Positions 22,588 to 31,830 of a stretch of 64,000 bases of DNA are shown in pieces. Within the stretch, counting starts at the first letter, position 1. Every line of letters begins with the position of its first letter. The notes under the pieces were generated by a model. It saw only the letters and a program-made list of their open reading frames with translations. It did no database searches and was not told the DNA's origin. Source of the DNA: Isoetes taiwanensis (Eukaryota; Streptophyta; Lycopodiopsida; Isoetales; Isoetaceae); assembly GCA_021234155.1 (NCBI GenBank), contig JAJEKV010000105.1:2705506-2769505 (forward strand), written 5' to 3'. Both the position numbers and the translations under genes were made by a program.

Positions 22588-23043
22588 GTAAGTAAAAGCT
22601 TTAATTTAGTCCTCTGTAGTATGCTAAGCATAGCTTAATTTGTGTATTAACACCGAACATTGTAATAATTTATACCGTGCCACGGAAGACCAAGGAAGAC
22701 CAGCCACGGTATAAATTTATACCGTGCCTGGTCGCGGTGTACATTTATACCATGGCGAGTCACGGTTTGAATTTAAACCTTGCCTGGGCACAGTATAAAT
22801 TTATACCGTGCGGAGGTAGCGGTTTAAATTTATACCGTGCCCAGGCACGGTATAAATTTATACCGCGACCAGGCACGGTATAAATTTATACCGTGACTCG
22901 CCATGGTATAAATTTATACCGCGACCAGGCACGGTATAAATTTATACCGTGCCTGGTCTTGCGTGTGGAATTAGACAGTAGACTGTGCAACAAACACTTG
23001 TACGCCATTCAACATTAAATTACTTGTGTTCGATCATTCACAG
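22588..23043 (+). other. Intron 3 of the methyltransferase gene
   Basis: Donor GTAAGTAAAAGC at 22588 and acceptor CATTCACAG ending 23043 give a phase-0 intron that joins the ParB-like exon to VWDLQERIFCMFEDGE. It contains palindrome array P3. Confidence 0.65.
22661..22948. repeat. Palindrome array P3, exact 28-bp period, hairpin-forming
   Basis: Copies start at 22661 (degenerate), 22708, 22736, 22764, 22792, 22821, 22849, 22877, 22905 and 22933, so spacing is 28 bases with one 29 after the first step. The 12-13-nt spacers are related as reverse complements: GTGCCTGGTCGC with GCGACCAGGCAC, ATGGCGAGTCAC with GTGACTCGCCAT, and TTGCCTGGGCAC with GTGCCCAGGCAC. Because the repeat is self-complementary and the spacers pair across a centre near 22837-22848, the whole array can form one long hairpin in RNA or cruciform DNA. 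Confidence 0.85.
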
Positions 23044-23279
23044 GTGTGGGATCTTCAGGAAAGAATATTTTGCATGTTCGAAGATGGTGAGCTGAAAGAA
23101 CAATCTAGCTCTGCCGGAAAAAAACCAAAAAAAGGTGGTGAAGCAAAACAAAAAAACATGAGCATTGTACCATGGACGCAGCTACAGGGTTTAAAAAGCA
23201 AAGAAATTTTTGTAAGACTACTAGAAAAAGTTGTGGCCAAAGAATTCACTCTAGACGAAATGGCCAAAGAAGCTAAGAT

Positions 23280-23348
23280 GTAAGCCACATTTCCCATGTC
23301 GTGTTCTTTTTTCCCTGATTTTGTCTGACAACATTTTTTCCTCTGCAG
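23280..23348 (+). other. Intron 4 of the methyltransferase gene, without palindrome
   Basis: Donor GTAAGCCACA and acceptor CTCTGCAG bound a 69-nt intron. Joining gives AAG AT|T CAG (K-I-Q) in frame. It is the one predicted intron of this gene lacking the palindrome. Confidence 0.6.
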
Positions 23349-23657
23349 TCAGAAAGACATTGTCACCTGCCAGGCAGAGCTAATGAAGCAACTAAACATG
23401 GAGGACTGGGAGGAGTGCAAGGCTTTGTATCCAACTTCTACTTCAGATAGTATTATCAGAGAGCACGCTGTTAACTTCAGTGGCTGGGTTAAGTTTTTCA
23501 GAAAATACTCTTTGTTTTCGTGCCTTTGTCTCACAGTTTTCTTACAAAACAAGAAGAAAGGGCTACCGACAGGATTTTTAAACCTGGTTCGTAGGGCCAA
23601 GGAGGAGAGGCAGAGACTGAAGGCAGTTGAGCAGGGAAAAGAAGTCGGCACAAGCAG

Positions 23658-26600
23658 TTTTTTTTTTTTGAAGAACTGTGTCAGCAATATATTAAAAGAA
23701 TGGTAATGTTACAAAGCAAGTGAGGAGGAAGGAGAACTGCCCCAAAGAGACAGTGATACCTCGACACTCCACAACAACTGCAACTCTACTGCTGTACAAA
23801 CTGACCATCACCATCTACCACACCCAAGAAGTCCCGCCAAATGGAAAACTTCCGCTCTACTAATCCCGGGAACACCAAAAAGCTTTGAAATAGCTTGTAC
23901 CTGAGTCGAGGAATCAGAGAGGTCGCAGTTGCTTTGAATCCCCGAAAGATCCACAACCGCCGCTTCCAAATCAACCACACCAACCAAGCAGCGCCTGACA
24001 GATGCAAGGCTTGCTGCCCATCTGGCGGCCAAGCACCGGGATATACCACATGAAGCGGCAATTGTTGGCTATTCAATCTCACGAAGCGAGCCATGACCCA
24101 ATCCCGGGCAACCCGCAAGTGAGGGCATAAAACCGGAACAATGCTCCACGGTCTCACGATGAAGGCCACAACAAGGGCAAAGAGGGCTCACACCCGGCCT
24201 AAGCCCGACTCACAAGGACATTCACGATCTGATACGGTGCACCACCGCCACATAATAACCGAACCTTGATTGGGGAAGTGAGCTCCATGTCCACGTCAAA
24301 CCGAAGCCATCGAGAACCCGAAGCTGCGAGAGACCACTTGCACGAAGGGGCGAGTGTCATGAATAGCCAACACCCGGTAACAAGACCGCACAAAACAAGA
24401 AGATACAACATCCGGATGAACCTTCCAAACTGCACCACCACGGCACCACGAGGGACTATAGGTATGTGTAGCGGAATACTCCCCGCCACTTGTTCCCGGA
24501 TATAGGTCCACCGTCCTTCAGGAAAGCGAGCTCGAAAAGAACTCCCCACGAAGCTAGCTGATCATCCCAATACCAATCCTCCAAGGTGAGCACGACAGCT
24601 CGCCTCCAACGGGCCTGCGTCCGAAAGCATGCCTGATGGCAGCCAAAGGGCAAATCACGCGGGGAGGTAGAGGAACCCACAAGAAAGGAGAAGAGTGGTG
24701 ATAAACCGAGGCATAATCTAGCTGGAAGAGCACACGCACGTGATCCCAAGCCCGCAACACCCCCGGTGTGAGAAAAGGGGATGCATGTGGAAAGGCGGGA
24801 GACCATACAACAAAGTGATTGCCGGGGCAACTCTACATGCCTGGGGCGACTTTCCAAATGCCACACAATGGCGAAGAGATTGCCACAATAGTGCCGCACC
24901 AGGAGAAGATGCTCCATCTGCGAGAATGCTCCAAATAAACTTAGAGACCAACACCTTACTATGCGGTGCCAAATCCAGAATGGCCAAGCCCCCATCCTCC
25001 TGGGCGGAGACACTTCCACCAAGCCACTTTAACAACCGCCCTTCATCATCCCGCCCCCACAAAATTTCGAACAATCTTATCCAAAGCACGTATCTTACCC
25101 TCGGAGCTAACATCGCAGATCTTTGTATACACATGAGTGCTACAAAGCACCGACTTGGCAATAGTGATCCTACGCCGCCATGGACAACTTGCTACCCTTC
25201 CACCAATTGAGGTGTTTACGCAACCCCCGCAAAATCTCATCCCACACCCTCCCCATGGAAACATCCCTCCAAAGGGAATACCCAACGACTTAGTACACAC
25301 ATTACACGGAAGCACCTTCCAGGGAATAGAGCCAAACAAGGGGAGGCGGAGTCAAGCTGGGGCCCATAATGCGGAGCATTTACCCCAATTGGAGGAAGAA
25401 TGCACGAGGCCAAGGAGAAAGTATCCAGCAAACCCTTCACATTCCGCAAATTCCTCTCTTACGCCACCAAGAAGAGAAAAAGTGTCATCGGTGAACTGGT
25501 TAATAATCTTTGACTACCATCACGCATCCGAAGCCCATCCACCACCCCCTCCTCCCGCTGCAGCCAAAAACAAGCGGGGCGATTGCCTCCACAATCGTAA
25601 ACAAAAATGGTGCCAAAGGGCACCCCCGGCCTTACCCTCGCCTAAGGAGAAAAAGGCGGAGGGTTCACCACGCACACCACCGTAGCCGTGCTGACCTATG
25701 CGACTTCATGGATCTCTCGTAAAGCGTGGACCCAGCCCAACGCTAACATCATGGCAGACAAGAACTCCCAACGGACACTATCATAAGCTTTGGCAAAGTC
25801 AAGCTTAAGATAGGCAATGCCTTGACCTGTTCTCCTGGCCCAATAAAGGCCCTCATAAGCTGCGGCAACATTAGTCAAAATGTTCCTCCCAGGACAACCC
25901 AGACTGCACCTTACTAATGGAAGAAGTCAACACCGGCTTCAACTTCTCGGCCAGGGCTTTCACAATAATCTTGTACACAGAGGACAACAAGGATATAGGC
26001 CTCCAATCATTAATAGTAGAAGGCTGCTTAACCTTAGGAATCAAGGAAATGCATGCGGTATTCAAGATCCTATCCATGTGAGAAGACTGCAGCAACTCAA
26101 GATACACCTGGTACACAGACTCACCAGCCCACTCCCAATAAGTCTGAAAGAACTCCACAGGGATGCCATCCAGCCCAGGACATTTATCCTTGGCCATGCA
26201 CATACATGCCTCCGCTAAATCCTCTGGAGAGCTCACGCTCCAAGCTCTCACGTTGGTGAGGCAAAATAGATGGTTTAATGACCCCCAAAACAAGCTCCTG
26301 CATCTCTTGCTCATAGGGAAGAGTCGTTGCATAAAAACCCCGAGAAATGAGCATGCACATACCTCTGCAACTCGGCCGGGATCCTCCAAAGTCCGGCCAT
26401 CAAAGGCAAAGCAAGGGGCGCCATAGATCTTTGCATATCGCCACGCCTAGCTGCTCGAAGAACAACCGAACTTGTATCCCCCTCCTTCAACCAGGTAAGG
26501 GCTGTCTTCACACAGCGCCTCATGCACTTTAACCTGCTCCCAAAGCAACAATCTGTTGCAACATTTGCATTCTCCCTAATGCCATGGAAAGGCCGCTTTG

Positions 26601-27534
26601 CCCGAATCTTCTCAACTCGATAAAGACTATGCAACTCCTGCCGCTCGCCCGCACCGCAGCCGCCTACCAAAGACCTTAGCAAAGCGCTTCACCTCGCCAA
26701 CGGGTCACCATACCGGACATACCGCCGGAGATGAAAAGGTATCAAGCCACAACTCCTCGCGGCCTTCCGGGCCGAGAAAGCCCGATCGACCCGGTAGGGT
26801 GTTCAAAGCTAACACCGTCCGAGAAGGAGAGGCAACCGCACCACTATTTGGACAAAACACGAGGGTAATGATCGGAAATGGAGGTAGGCAGAATGTTACT
26901 CCGGGCGCAAAGAGGGCACACCATCCAATGCGCATGGGGAAGCATAGCACCCGGTCATGCCTAGCATACGCCCGGCCCGCACCAATCTGCCTATTACAAT
27001 AGGTGAAAGACAAGTCCCCCGGGGACCTCAACCAAGGCCAAATCACGCAACAAAGCGAGACCACCGGGTCCCTCTCAAATCCCTGCACAATTTGGGTGCG
27101 AGAACCAGGCGATCTTCTACTCGCTCTACCATATTGAAATCCCCTAAGAACAACCAAGCAACCACGCAACCCACCAAGGGCTCGCAGAACTTATTGGGTT
27201 GTGGCCCACAAAGCACCGAGAAGGCTGATTAGGGGCATAAACATTAACAATCCCCCACTCTTGCCCGCCCTCCAACCACTTAATTATTGCCCACCGACCA
27301 AACACATGCGGCGGTATGTGACTGCACATCCATCTTCCAAGCAATAAGAGTACCCCCACTAGTCCGCCCAGAAGAAGAAGCAATAAAGCCAAACTGCCTA
27401 CCAACCATATTCATGAGCTGGACATATCACCCCTCGGTGACACTTATGCTCTCGAATGCAAACAATATCGGGGACGCGAATCGCCGCCGGTGCCAAAAAG
27501 AAACCACGGGCCCTCTTACTACTAGAGGACCACA
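23658..27534 (-). mobile_element. L1-type non-LTR retrotransposon (LINE), degraded, antisense in a methylase exon
   Basis: Minus-strand order of parts: endonuclease (VPDIVCIREHKCHRG ~27470, WGIVNVYAPNQP ~27250, LGDFNMVE ~27130); reverse transcriptase (KDKCPGLDGIPVEFFQTYW ~26160, LIPKVKQP, DWRPISLL, LKLDFAKAYDSVRWEFL ~25790, QFTDDTF catalytic box ~25490); then a C-terminal region (GRDDEGRLLK, SKFIWSILADGA). A 12-base T-run at 23658-23669 is its poly(A) tail read on the + strand. Flanking TCGGCACAAGCAG (23645-23657) and TCGGCCAAGCGG (27535-27546) look like a diverged target-site duplication. Several frameshifts make it non-autonomous. It is much more GC-rich than its surroundings. Confidence 0.85.
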
Positions 27535-27544
27535 TCGGCCAAGC

Positions 27545-27878
27545 GGTTTTGACACCGATTATGAGCGATTTACAACATTCGGTCGGATTTGCTGTCAGTC
27601 TGTGGTTGTTCATGGGGATTGCACGAGGCTGGGAACTCTTTTGGACAAGCAAAATTATACATTGTGTATTGCAGACATTCCATACGGGTTCAAAATTAAG
27701 GATAGCACTTTCGACGAGGAGGCCTTCACGCACGTGCAAGTCCGTGCTTTTTTGGACGGCCTGAAGGAAATCACGACATCTGCAAACTGGAGGGTCATCA
27801 TTTTCATTCCGACCTGCGAGGCGATGTCGGTGCTTAAGCCAATGGGAGTTATGCATGAACGGGCCAAAACTGCGTATG
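27545..27878 (+). CDS. Methyltransferase motif IV exon (part after the LINE)
   Basis: The frame reads GFDTDYERFTTFGRICC, then VVVHGDCTRLGTLLDKQNYT, then LCIADIPYGFKI. The D-I-P-Y/F is the catalytic motif IV of amino-methyltransferases (D/N/S-P/I-P-Y/F), and the upstream H-G-D-C matches the conserved G-D segment before it. It continues in frame from the exon before the LINE (..KEVGTSS at 23657). It ends with a GTAAGC donor at 27879. Confidence 0.7.
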
Positions 27879-28196
27879 GTAAGCTTTGAATTTATTGCTT
27901 TTCTATTTACTGTAACACCACGGTATAAATTTATACCTCAGTCGCCTCGTGGTATAAATTTATACACCAAGGCAACTTCATTATAAATTTATACTGCAAG
28001 ACGACACGTGGTATAAGTTTTACAAACAAGGCAATGGTGGTATAAATTTATCTGACCACACCAGCTGAACTAACTTATTTTGTTCGTTTTCTTTCTACCA
28101 ATTTTTAATTGCTTTTTGTTTGGCGGGGCTAAAAACAAATGTCAAAGGACATGGTGGTGGTCGCGCTTAGTAAAACTTTTGAACATTTCCATATAG
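27879..28196 (+). other. Last intron of the methyltransferase gene
   Basis: Donor GTAAGCTTTG and acceptor TTCCATATAG define a phase-1 intron. Joining gives AYG followed by FYGSGHQKNHGSFQYSENE, the expected W/Y-x-K..G-F..E type segment after motif IV. It contains array P5. Confidence 0.6.
27922..28054. repeat. Palindrome array P5, 29-bp period
   Basis: Five copies start at 27922, 27951, 27980, 28010 and 28039 (spacing 29, 29, 30, 29). The first is perfect; later ones are decayed. Spacers differ from those in P2 and P3. One more degenerate copy lies at about 28793 downstream of the gene, with the TTTATCTGAG half found in P1. Confidence 0.75.
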
Positions 28197-28615
28197 GATT
28201 TTACGGTAGCGGACACCAAAAAAACCATGGTTCATTTCAATACAGCGAGAATGAGAAGAGTCCACCCCGCGCCTTTCGGTTTTAATTTGTTCTACAAAAA
28301 TTAAGAGACCCACAAATGACAAGGCGTTGTGGTATCTCATTACCGAAGCCACAGCGGCTAATTAATAACTTAATACGGTGGCTTTTTCGCCCGGCCCGGA
28401 TTCTAGATGCATTTTTCTGGCTCGGGCACCACAGTTTAGTTTTCGCCCTTAAGCGTGGGCGCAATGTTGTCTCCGTCGACAGACCCGGACAAAATAAGTT
28501 TCGCGGGACAAGGATAAGCTCTTGTGAATCCTTTCCGATGAAAAAGGCCCAGGAGCAAAAAGCGGTCTTTGGCGATGTTAAAGGCACATACACGCAATCC
28601 GGCCTCCACTACTAG

Positions 28616-28806
28616 CGGGAAGAAGAGATGAGGAGGTGGAGTTTGTCGACTGAGCTGTGGTGCTCGAGCGAGAAGCGGCACATGCACTGTACCATTGGAA
28701 TCGAAGCGGCGTCTACGCTATTGTACCCTCGCAAAGAGGCAGATCCTAAAGAGTGCGAGAGTCCTGTGGATTTGGGAAGAGCCACCTCTCATTATAAATT
28801 TATCTG
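28616..28806 (+). other. In-frame continuation after the methylase TAG
   Basis: After the TAG at 28613-28615 the same frame stays open for 63 codons (REEEMRRWSLSTELWCSSE and so on) to a TGA at 28804-28806 that lies inside a palindrome copy. It may be the original C-terminus, with the TAG a later nonsense change, or chance. Confidence 0.3.
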
Positions 28807-28809
28807 AGA

Positions 28810-29224
28810 CGATTATTATAAATTAACTTTCATTGTAAACTTTGTGCTAAGAATTTCAATATAATTTGATGAAGATTTTTAAACTGAAAGCTTTGTCTCT
28901 TCAACAATGCTTAATTAGAACAACTCTTTCTTGCTTTATGATTTCACACTCTTTCTCTTTCCTATGTTTGATTTTCTTAGTACTTATAATAAGCTTGCAA
29001 AAAGACAAACTATATTTCCTTCTATTTTCAACAGTAAATACTTATTGAGTTTTCAAATTTAATGTCTCTCTCCTCAAAACAACCATTTTTTTTCCCTCTT
29101 TTAAAAATGAAAAGTCTTCAAAAATGTTGCTTTTTTTGGGGTATTTCTAATGCTTTGCTCCTTATTTTGTCTGTTTTTTTCAAGTTTTCAATTTTTATAA
29201 AGGAATCTTTCAAACGCACTTCTT
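28810..29224. other. T-rich right end of the composite element, no gene
   Basis: AT-rich and T-biased sequence between the last palindrome copy and the right terminal-repeat-like sequence. No gene recognised. Confidence 0.4.
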
Positions 29225-29248
29225 AAATAAGTGCGTTTCATTTTAAAC
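29225..29248 (-). repeat. Right terminal-inverted-repeat-like sequence
   Basis: Perfect reverse complement of 10396-10419. Together with adjacent AAACGCACTT (29213-29222) it forms a local stem (AAACGCACTT...AAGTGCGTTT), while the left copy has AAACGCACTT twice in direct orientation. These subterminal repeats are typical of DNA-element ends. Confidence 0.45.
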
Positions 29249-29261
29249 CTTGTTATTAGGA

Positions 29262-30255
29262 ATCATGGCTTTTATGCGTTAATAGTCATCAGTTAAGGAG
29301 ATTTATTAAATGTCACTGGAGGATGAAGTATCCCTTATCCTTGGTCCAGCAAAGATGCAACACCAAATCGATGTATCCGAAGTCTAGATCAGGATCATCA
29401 GCGACCCCCAACAGCCACCCATCCATAGGGGTGCCTGGGTGAAAGCATGCTAGGGCCTACATGTTTTGGAAACTAGCTGGAAAATACTCTGGGTAGTCAA
29501 AGATGATGATATATTTGAGTTCTTAACATCTTCTTGACATCACAAGATACCTTACAACATGTATGTACTACTACTCTTGAACATAACACAATTTCTTTTA
29601 GTCAATCTTGTAGTCTAGGTACTTTAAAATACAATTATGTACTTGCACAGAAGTACACAGAAAAGTACCTTTTTGGTAATTTTTTATGTAGGCCCTAGCA
29701 TGCTTTCACCCGCCTTGGTTCTTCATCTTCCAGATTTTCAAGTGATTCATCTGGCAGGTAAGCCATTCGAGATATTGTGAAGGAATCGTGTTCTCTATCA
29801 TGCAGCTGCTATGTACTTTGACTCTGGGAGGCTCACCGCCTGGCATGCCTACAAAGATGGGTCATCGCGAATGAAATTTCATGCATGCAATCAGAATTGA
29901 ACTATTGATTTGCTCATTACGAAGAAATCTCTCAGAATTTCTGTACCATACCGCATATCTGGTTGCCCTCCATAGCTTCTCTTTGTTAATATCGACTGCT
30001 ACCCTACCTCATTATGACATTCGTCTTCTCGAGTTACCACACTTAATTATGCCAACAATTACCCTTCAATTACACGGCACAATCAAATCATACTTTGTAC
30101 TTGCAGATGTGTCCTACATCGAACTATTGACTCTGCATCAGCATCTCACACATTTAAGATGCCAATCTTATGGAGACTAGGCCAAATTCTGGTTCTTTCC
30201 TGGTTCTCTTAGGATTCGGCCACTTGTCATGTTTTACAGCTCTAATCTTTCTTCA
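29262..30255. other. Intergenic, no gene seen
   Basis: No recognisable coding region. The words TAGGGCCTACAT and TTTATGTAGGCCCTAGCATG at about 29450 and 29683 form a distant inverted pair, with GCATGCTAGGG and GGGTGAAAGCATGC at about 29436 against GCATGCTTTCACCC at 29698. A small repeat element of about 260 bp with terminal inverted repeats could lie at 29436-29712. Confidence 0.4.
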
Positions 30256-30270
30256 CTCAAGTGTCTATAA

Positions 30271-30633
30271 ATGCCTCTCAGTGCATCGAAGAGAACCCTA
30301 ACTCCCTTTGCGCCCTTTTGCACTTCTGTCCTCGCCACCATCAAACCTTATATCCTTCCGACATGGCTTCTTCTTCTCGCCCTTTTGCTCTCATGCTGCA
30401 TTTCCCATGCTGCTTTGTTTCAGCACGTCAAGTTCAGCATGCCAAATTCCTATGTAAGCGGGCCTACACCACCTTCCAAGTCTAACTACTGTGGAGGTGG
30501 TTACTTTGATTTGTTCCTCCATGCAATCAATATACCAGCACTAGAGCTTTCCACTGAAGCAATTCCAACATATTCGTTGCCTAGTATTTTCAACAACATA
30601 CCAGTTTCCTCTTCCTTATACTTTTGTTCCTGA
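30271..30633 (+). CDS. Possible small secreted peptide precursor
   Basis: A 120-residue frame with a strong hydrophobic segment (residues ~30-48, PTWLLLLALLLSCCISHAA) is followed by KFSMPNSY and VSGPTPPSKSN. The latter loosely resembles the Gly/Pro-Ser-Lys-Asn rich C-terminal peptides of plant signalling precursors such as IDA-like or CLE proteins, but the match is weak. A TATA-like TATAAATG overlaps the ATG, so the true transcript might start later. The sequence after TPPSKSN may be intron or untranslated. No homologue is recognised. Confidence 0.3.
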   Translation: MPLSASKRTLTPFAPFCTSVLATIKPYILPTWLLLLALLLSCCISHAALFQHVKFSMPNSYVSGPTPPSKSNYCGGGYFDLFLHAINIPALELSTEAIPTYSLPSIFNNIPVSSSLYFCS

Positions 30634-30639
30634 AGATAG

Positions 30640-31680
30640 ATAATATCTGAATTCAATCTCTTTAAAGCTATTGCAAACCTTTCATTTAAATTCTGAGAAT
30701 TTCACCTCTCTAATATTCCAACTTGTGATTTCATAATACATAGGTAGGAGCACAAGAATTGATGCTCTCTAGCCCAAGTCTAATTTTCTTTCAACTGCAG
30801 CTCAGTGTCATATGAGCTGCTAAGCGAAGGGATTGAAGCCTTTTTTACTTTTATTACATTCATGTTGTCTAAGTCCCCATTGATATCATCATGTCCTTTT
30901 TTCCTATTAAAGCAAAAGGATTCTCTAGCATCTCCATCTTTTCGGACATTTTCGAGTCTACCCACTTATTGTTGTTTCTATGAACTACTAAACTCATTTC
31001 TGGGTGTGCCTCTTTTATGGTACCTCTGTCAATCAATGTATTGTACCATCTTTCACTTGAAATCACCTTTTCTATGTAGACGGACAATACAGAGGTAGAT
31101 TGAGAGGCACATTCTGTATTATTTAGTGAGTGATTATTTCTAGTGCCTCTAACTTTCTTGGCAATATTTCTGGATCTTATTTTGCATTTTGATAACACCA
31201 TTTGCCAAGGGGTCTTTTGGTTTCTGGGAACTTCATTGGGAACTATTCCTGCCCATTGAACTATTTGTTGAACAAGTCTGAAAGGAGTAACAGTAAAAAG
31301 AGCTCTCTTCAGTGGAGCATTACACACTTACGCTTTTCTACATTGTTAGAGACAGATGCACCTACTACGATGTCTTTATTTGATAATGTAGTTTCCATTT
31401 GTACATTTTCTTTTGTAGCAGGAGCATCCTCTTTATCACTCTGTGTTGGTTTTTTTTTTTTTGGGGGTTGTGGGGTGTTGGTTAATCCTTTTACTTCTAG
31501 ATTAGGGAACATCCTTCTAATCTCCCACCTGGAGTTTATATGTGCATGATAATGACCAGTTTTAACTTGGACTAAGTCATGTGCATATCTTATCCTTCGA
31601 AAAAAATGGTCATCTAGATATTATTCCAAAAGCTTGAAGCCAGAACTGGGAAGCACGATGTATTGTTTCTGTTGCATACA
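30640..31680. other. Intergenic, no gene seen
   Basis: AT-rich. Opposite-strand frames overlap throughout with no recognised family. A T/G run occurs at about 31447-31470. Confidence 0.4.
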
Positions 31681-31685
31681 CTACA

Positions 31686-31830
31686 ATCCCATCGATCCGA
31701 GCCATCGGATCGCCATTCTGTGAAGGGACGAGCGCCTATATTAGGCCATTTTCATTTTGGCTCAGTTATCGGCGTTTTCTCACAGTAGCTCTTCTTCTCC
31801 TCTCGTGGCTTCCCTCCGTCTTTCCTTGTC
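31686..31830 (+). repeat. Left copy of a ~145-bp direct repeat
   Basis: Starts ATCCCATCGATC and contains TAGGCCATTTTCATTTTGGC; it is repeated at 37579-37722. The right copy reads GATCAGAGCCATC, close to the plant initiator-Met tRNA primer-binding sequence (ATCAGAGC). The pair may therefore be LTR/leader segments of a retroelement family. Confidence 0.6.

Larger units (their letters stand above)
21177..28615 (+). pseudogene. ParB-like domain / N6-adenine or N4-cytosine DNA methyltransferase, interrupted
   Basis: Predicted exons are 21177-21543, 21614-~22088, ~22147-22587, 23044-23279, 23349-23657 plus 27545-27878, and 28197-28615. GT-AG introns keep frame except between exons 2 and 3. Order of parts: unknown N-terminal region (KIKFVHRGQ); acidic Glu run (~21695-21760) and basic KKKSRTTK; ParB-like core YYVLGGTHSYKAWKEL (~22198) and YVGVTDEEAKVIAVSHN (~22297); a basic linker; an amino-methyltransferase domain with motif IV D-I-P-Y at 27674-27685; and a C-terminal KPQRLINNLI, DAF.. 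and ALKRGRNVVSVD block. Phage-type ParB-methylase fusions have this order. Breaks: an indel near 22090-22140; one near 28297; paired indels at ~28410-28440 that hide F-S-G-S-G; a TAG at 28613; and a LINE inside exon 5. Specificity and activity are unknown. Confidence 0.7.

Noticed and set aside
24740-27235. Plus-strand ORFs in the LINE (Pro/His/Arg-rich)
   Set aside because: They are antisense shadows of the minus-strand endonuclease and reverse transcriptase.
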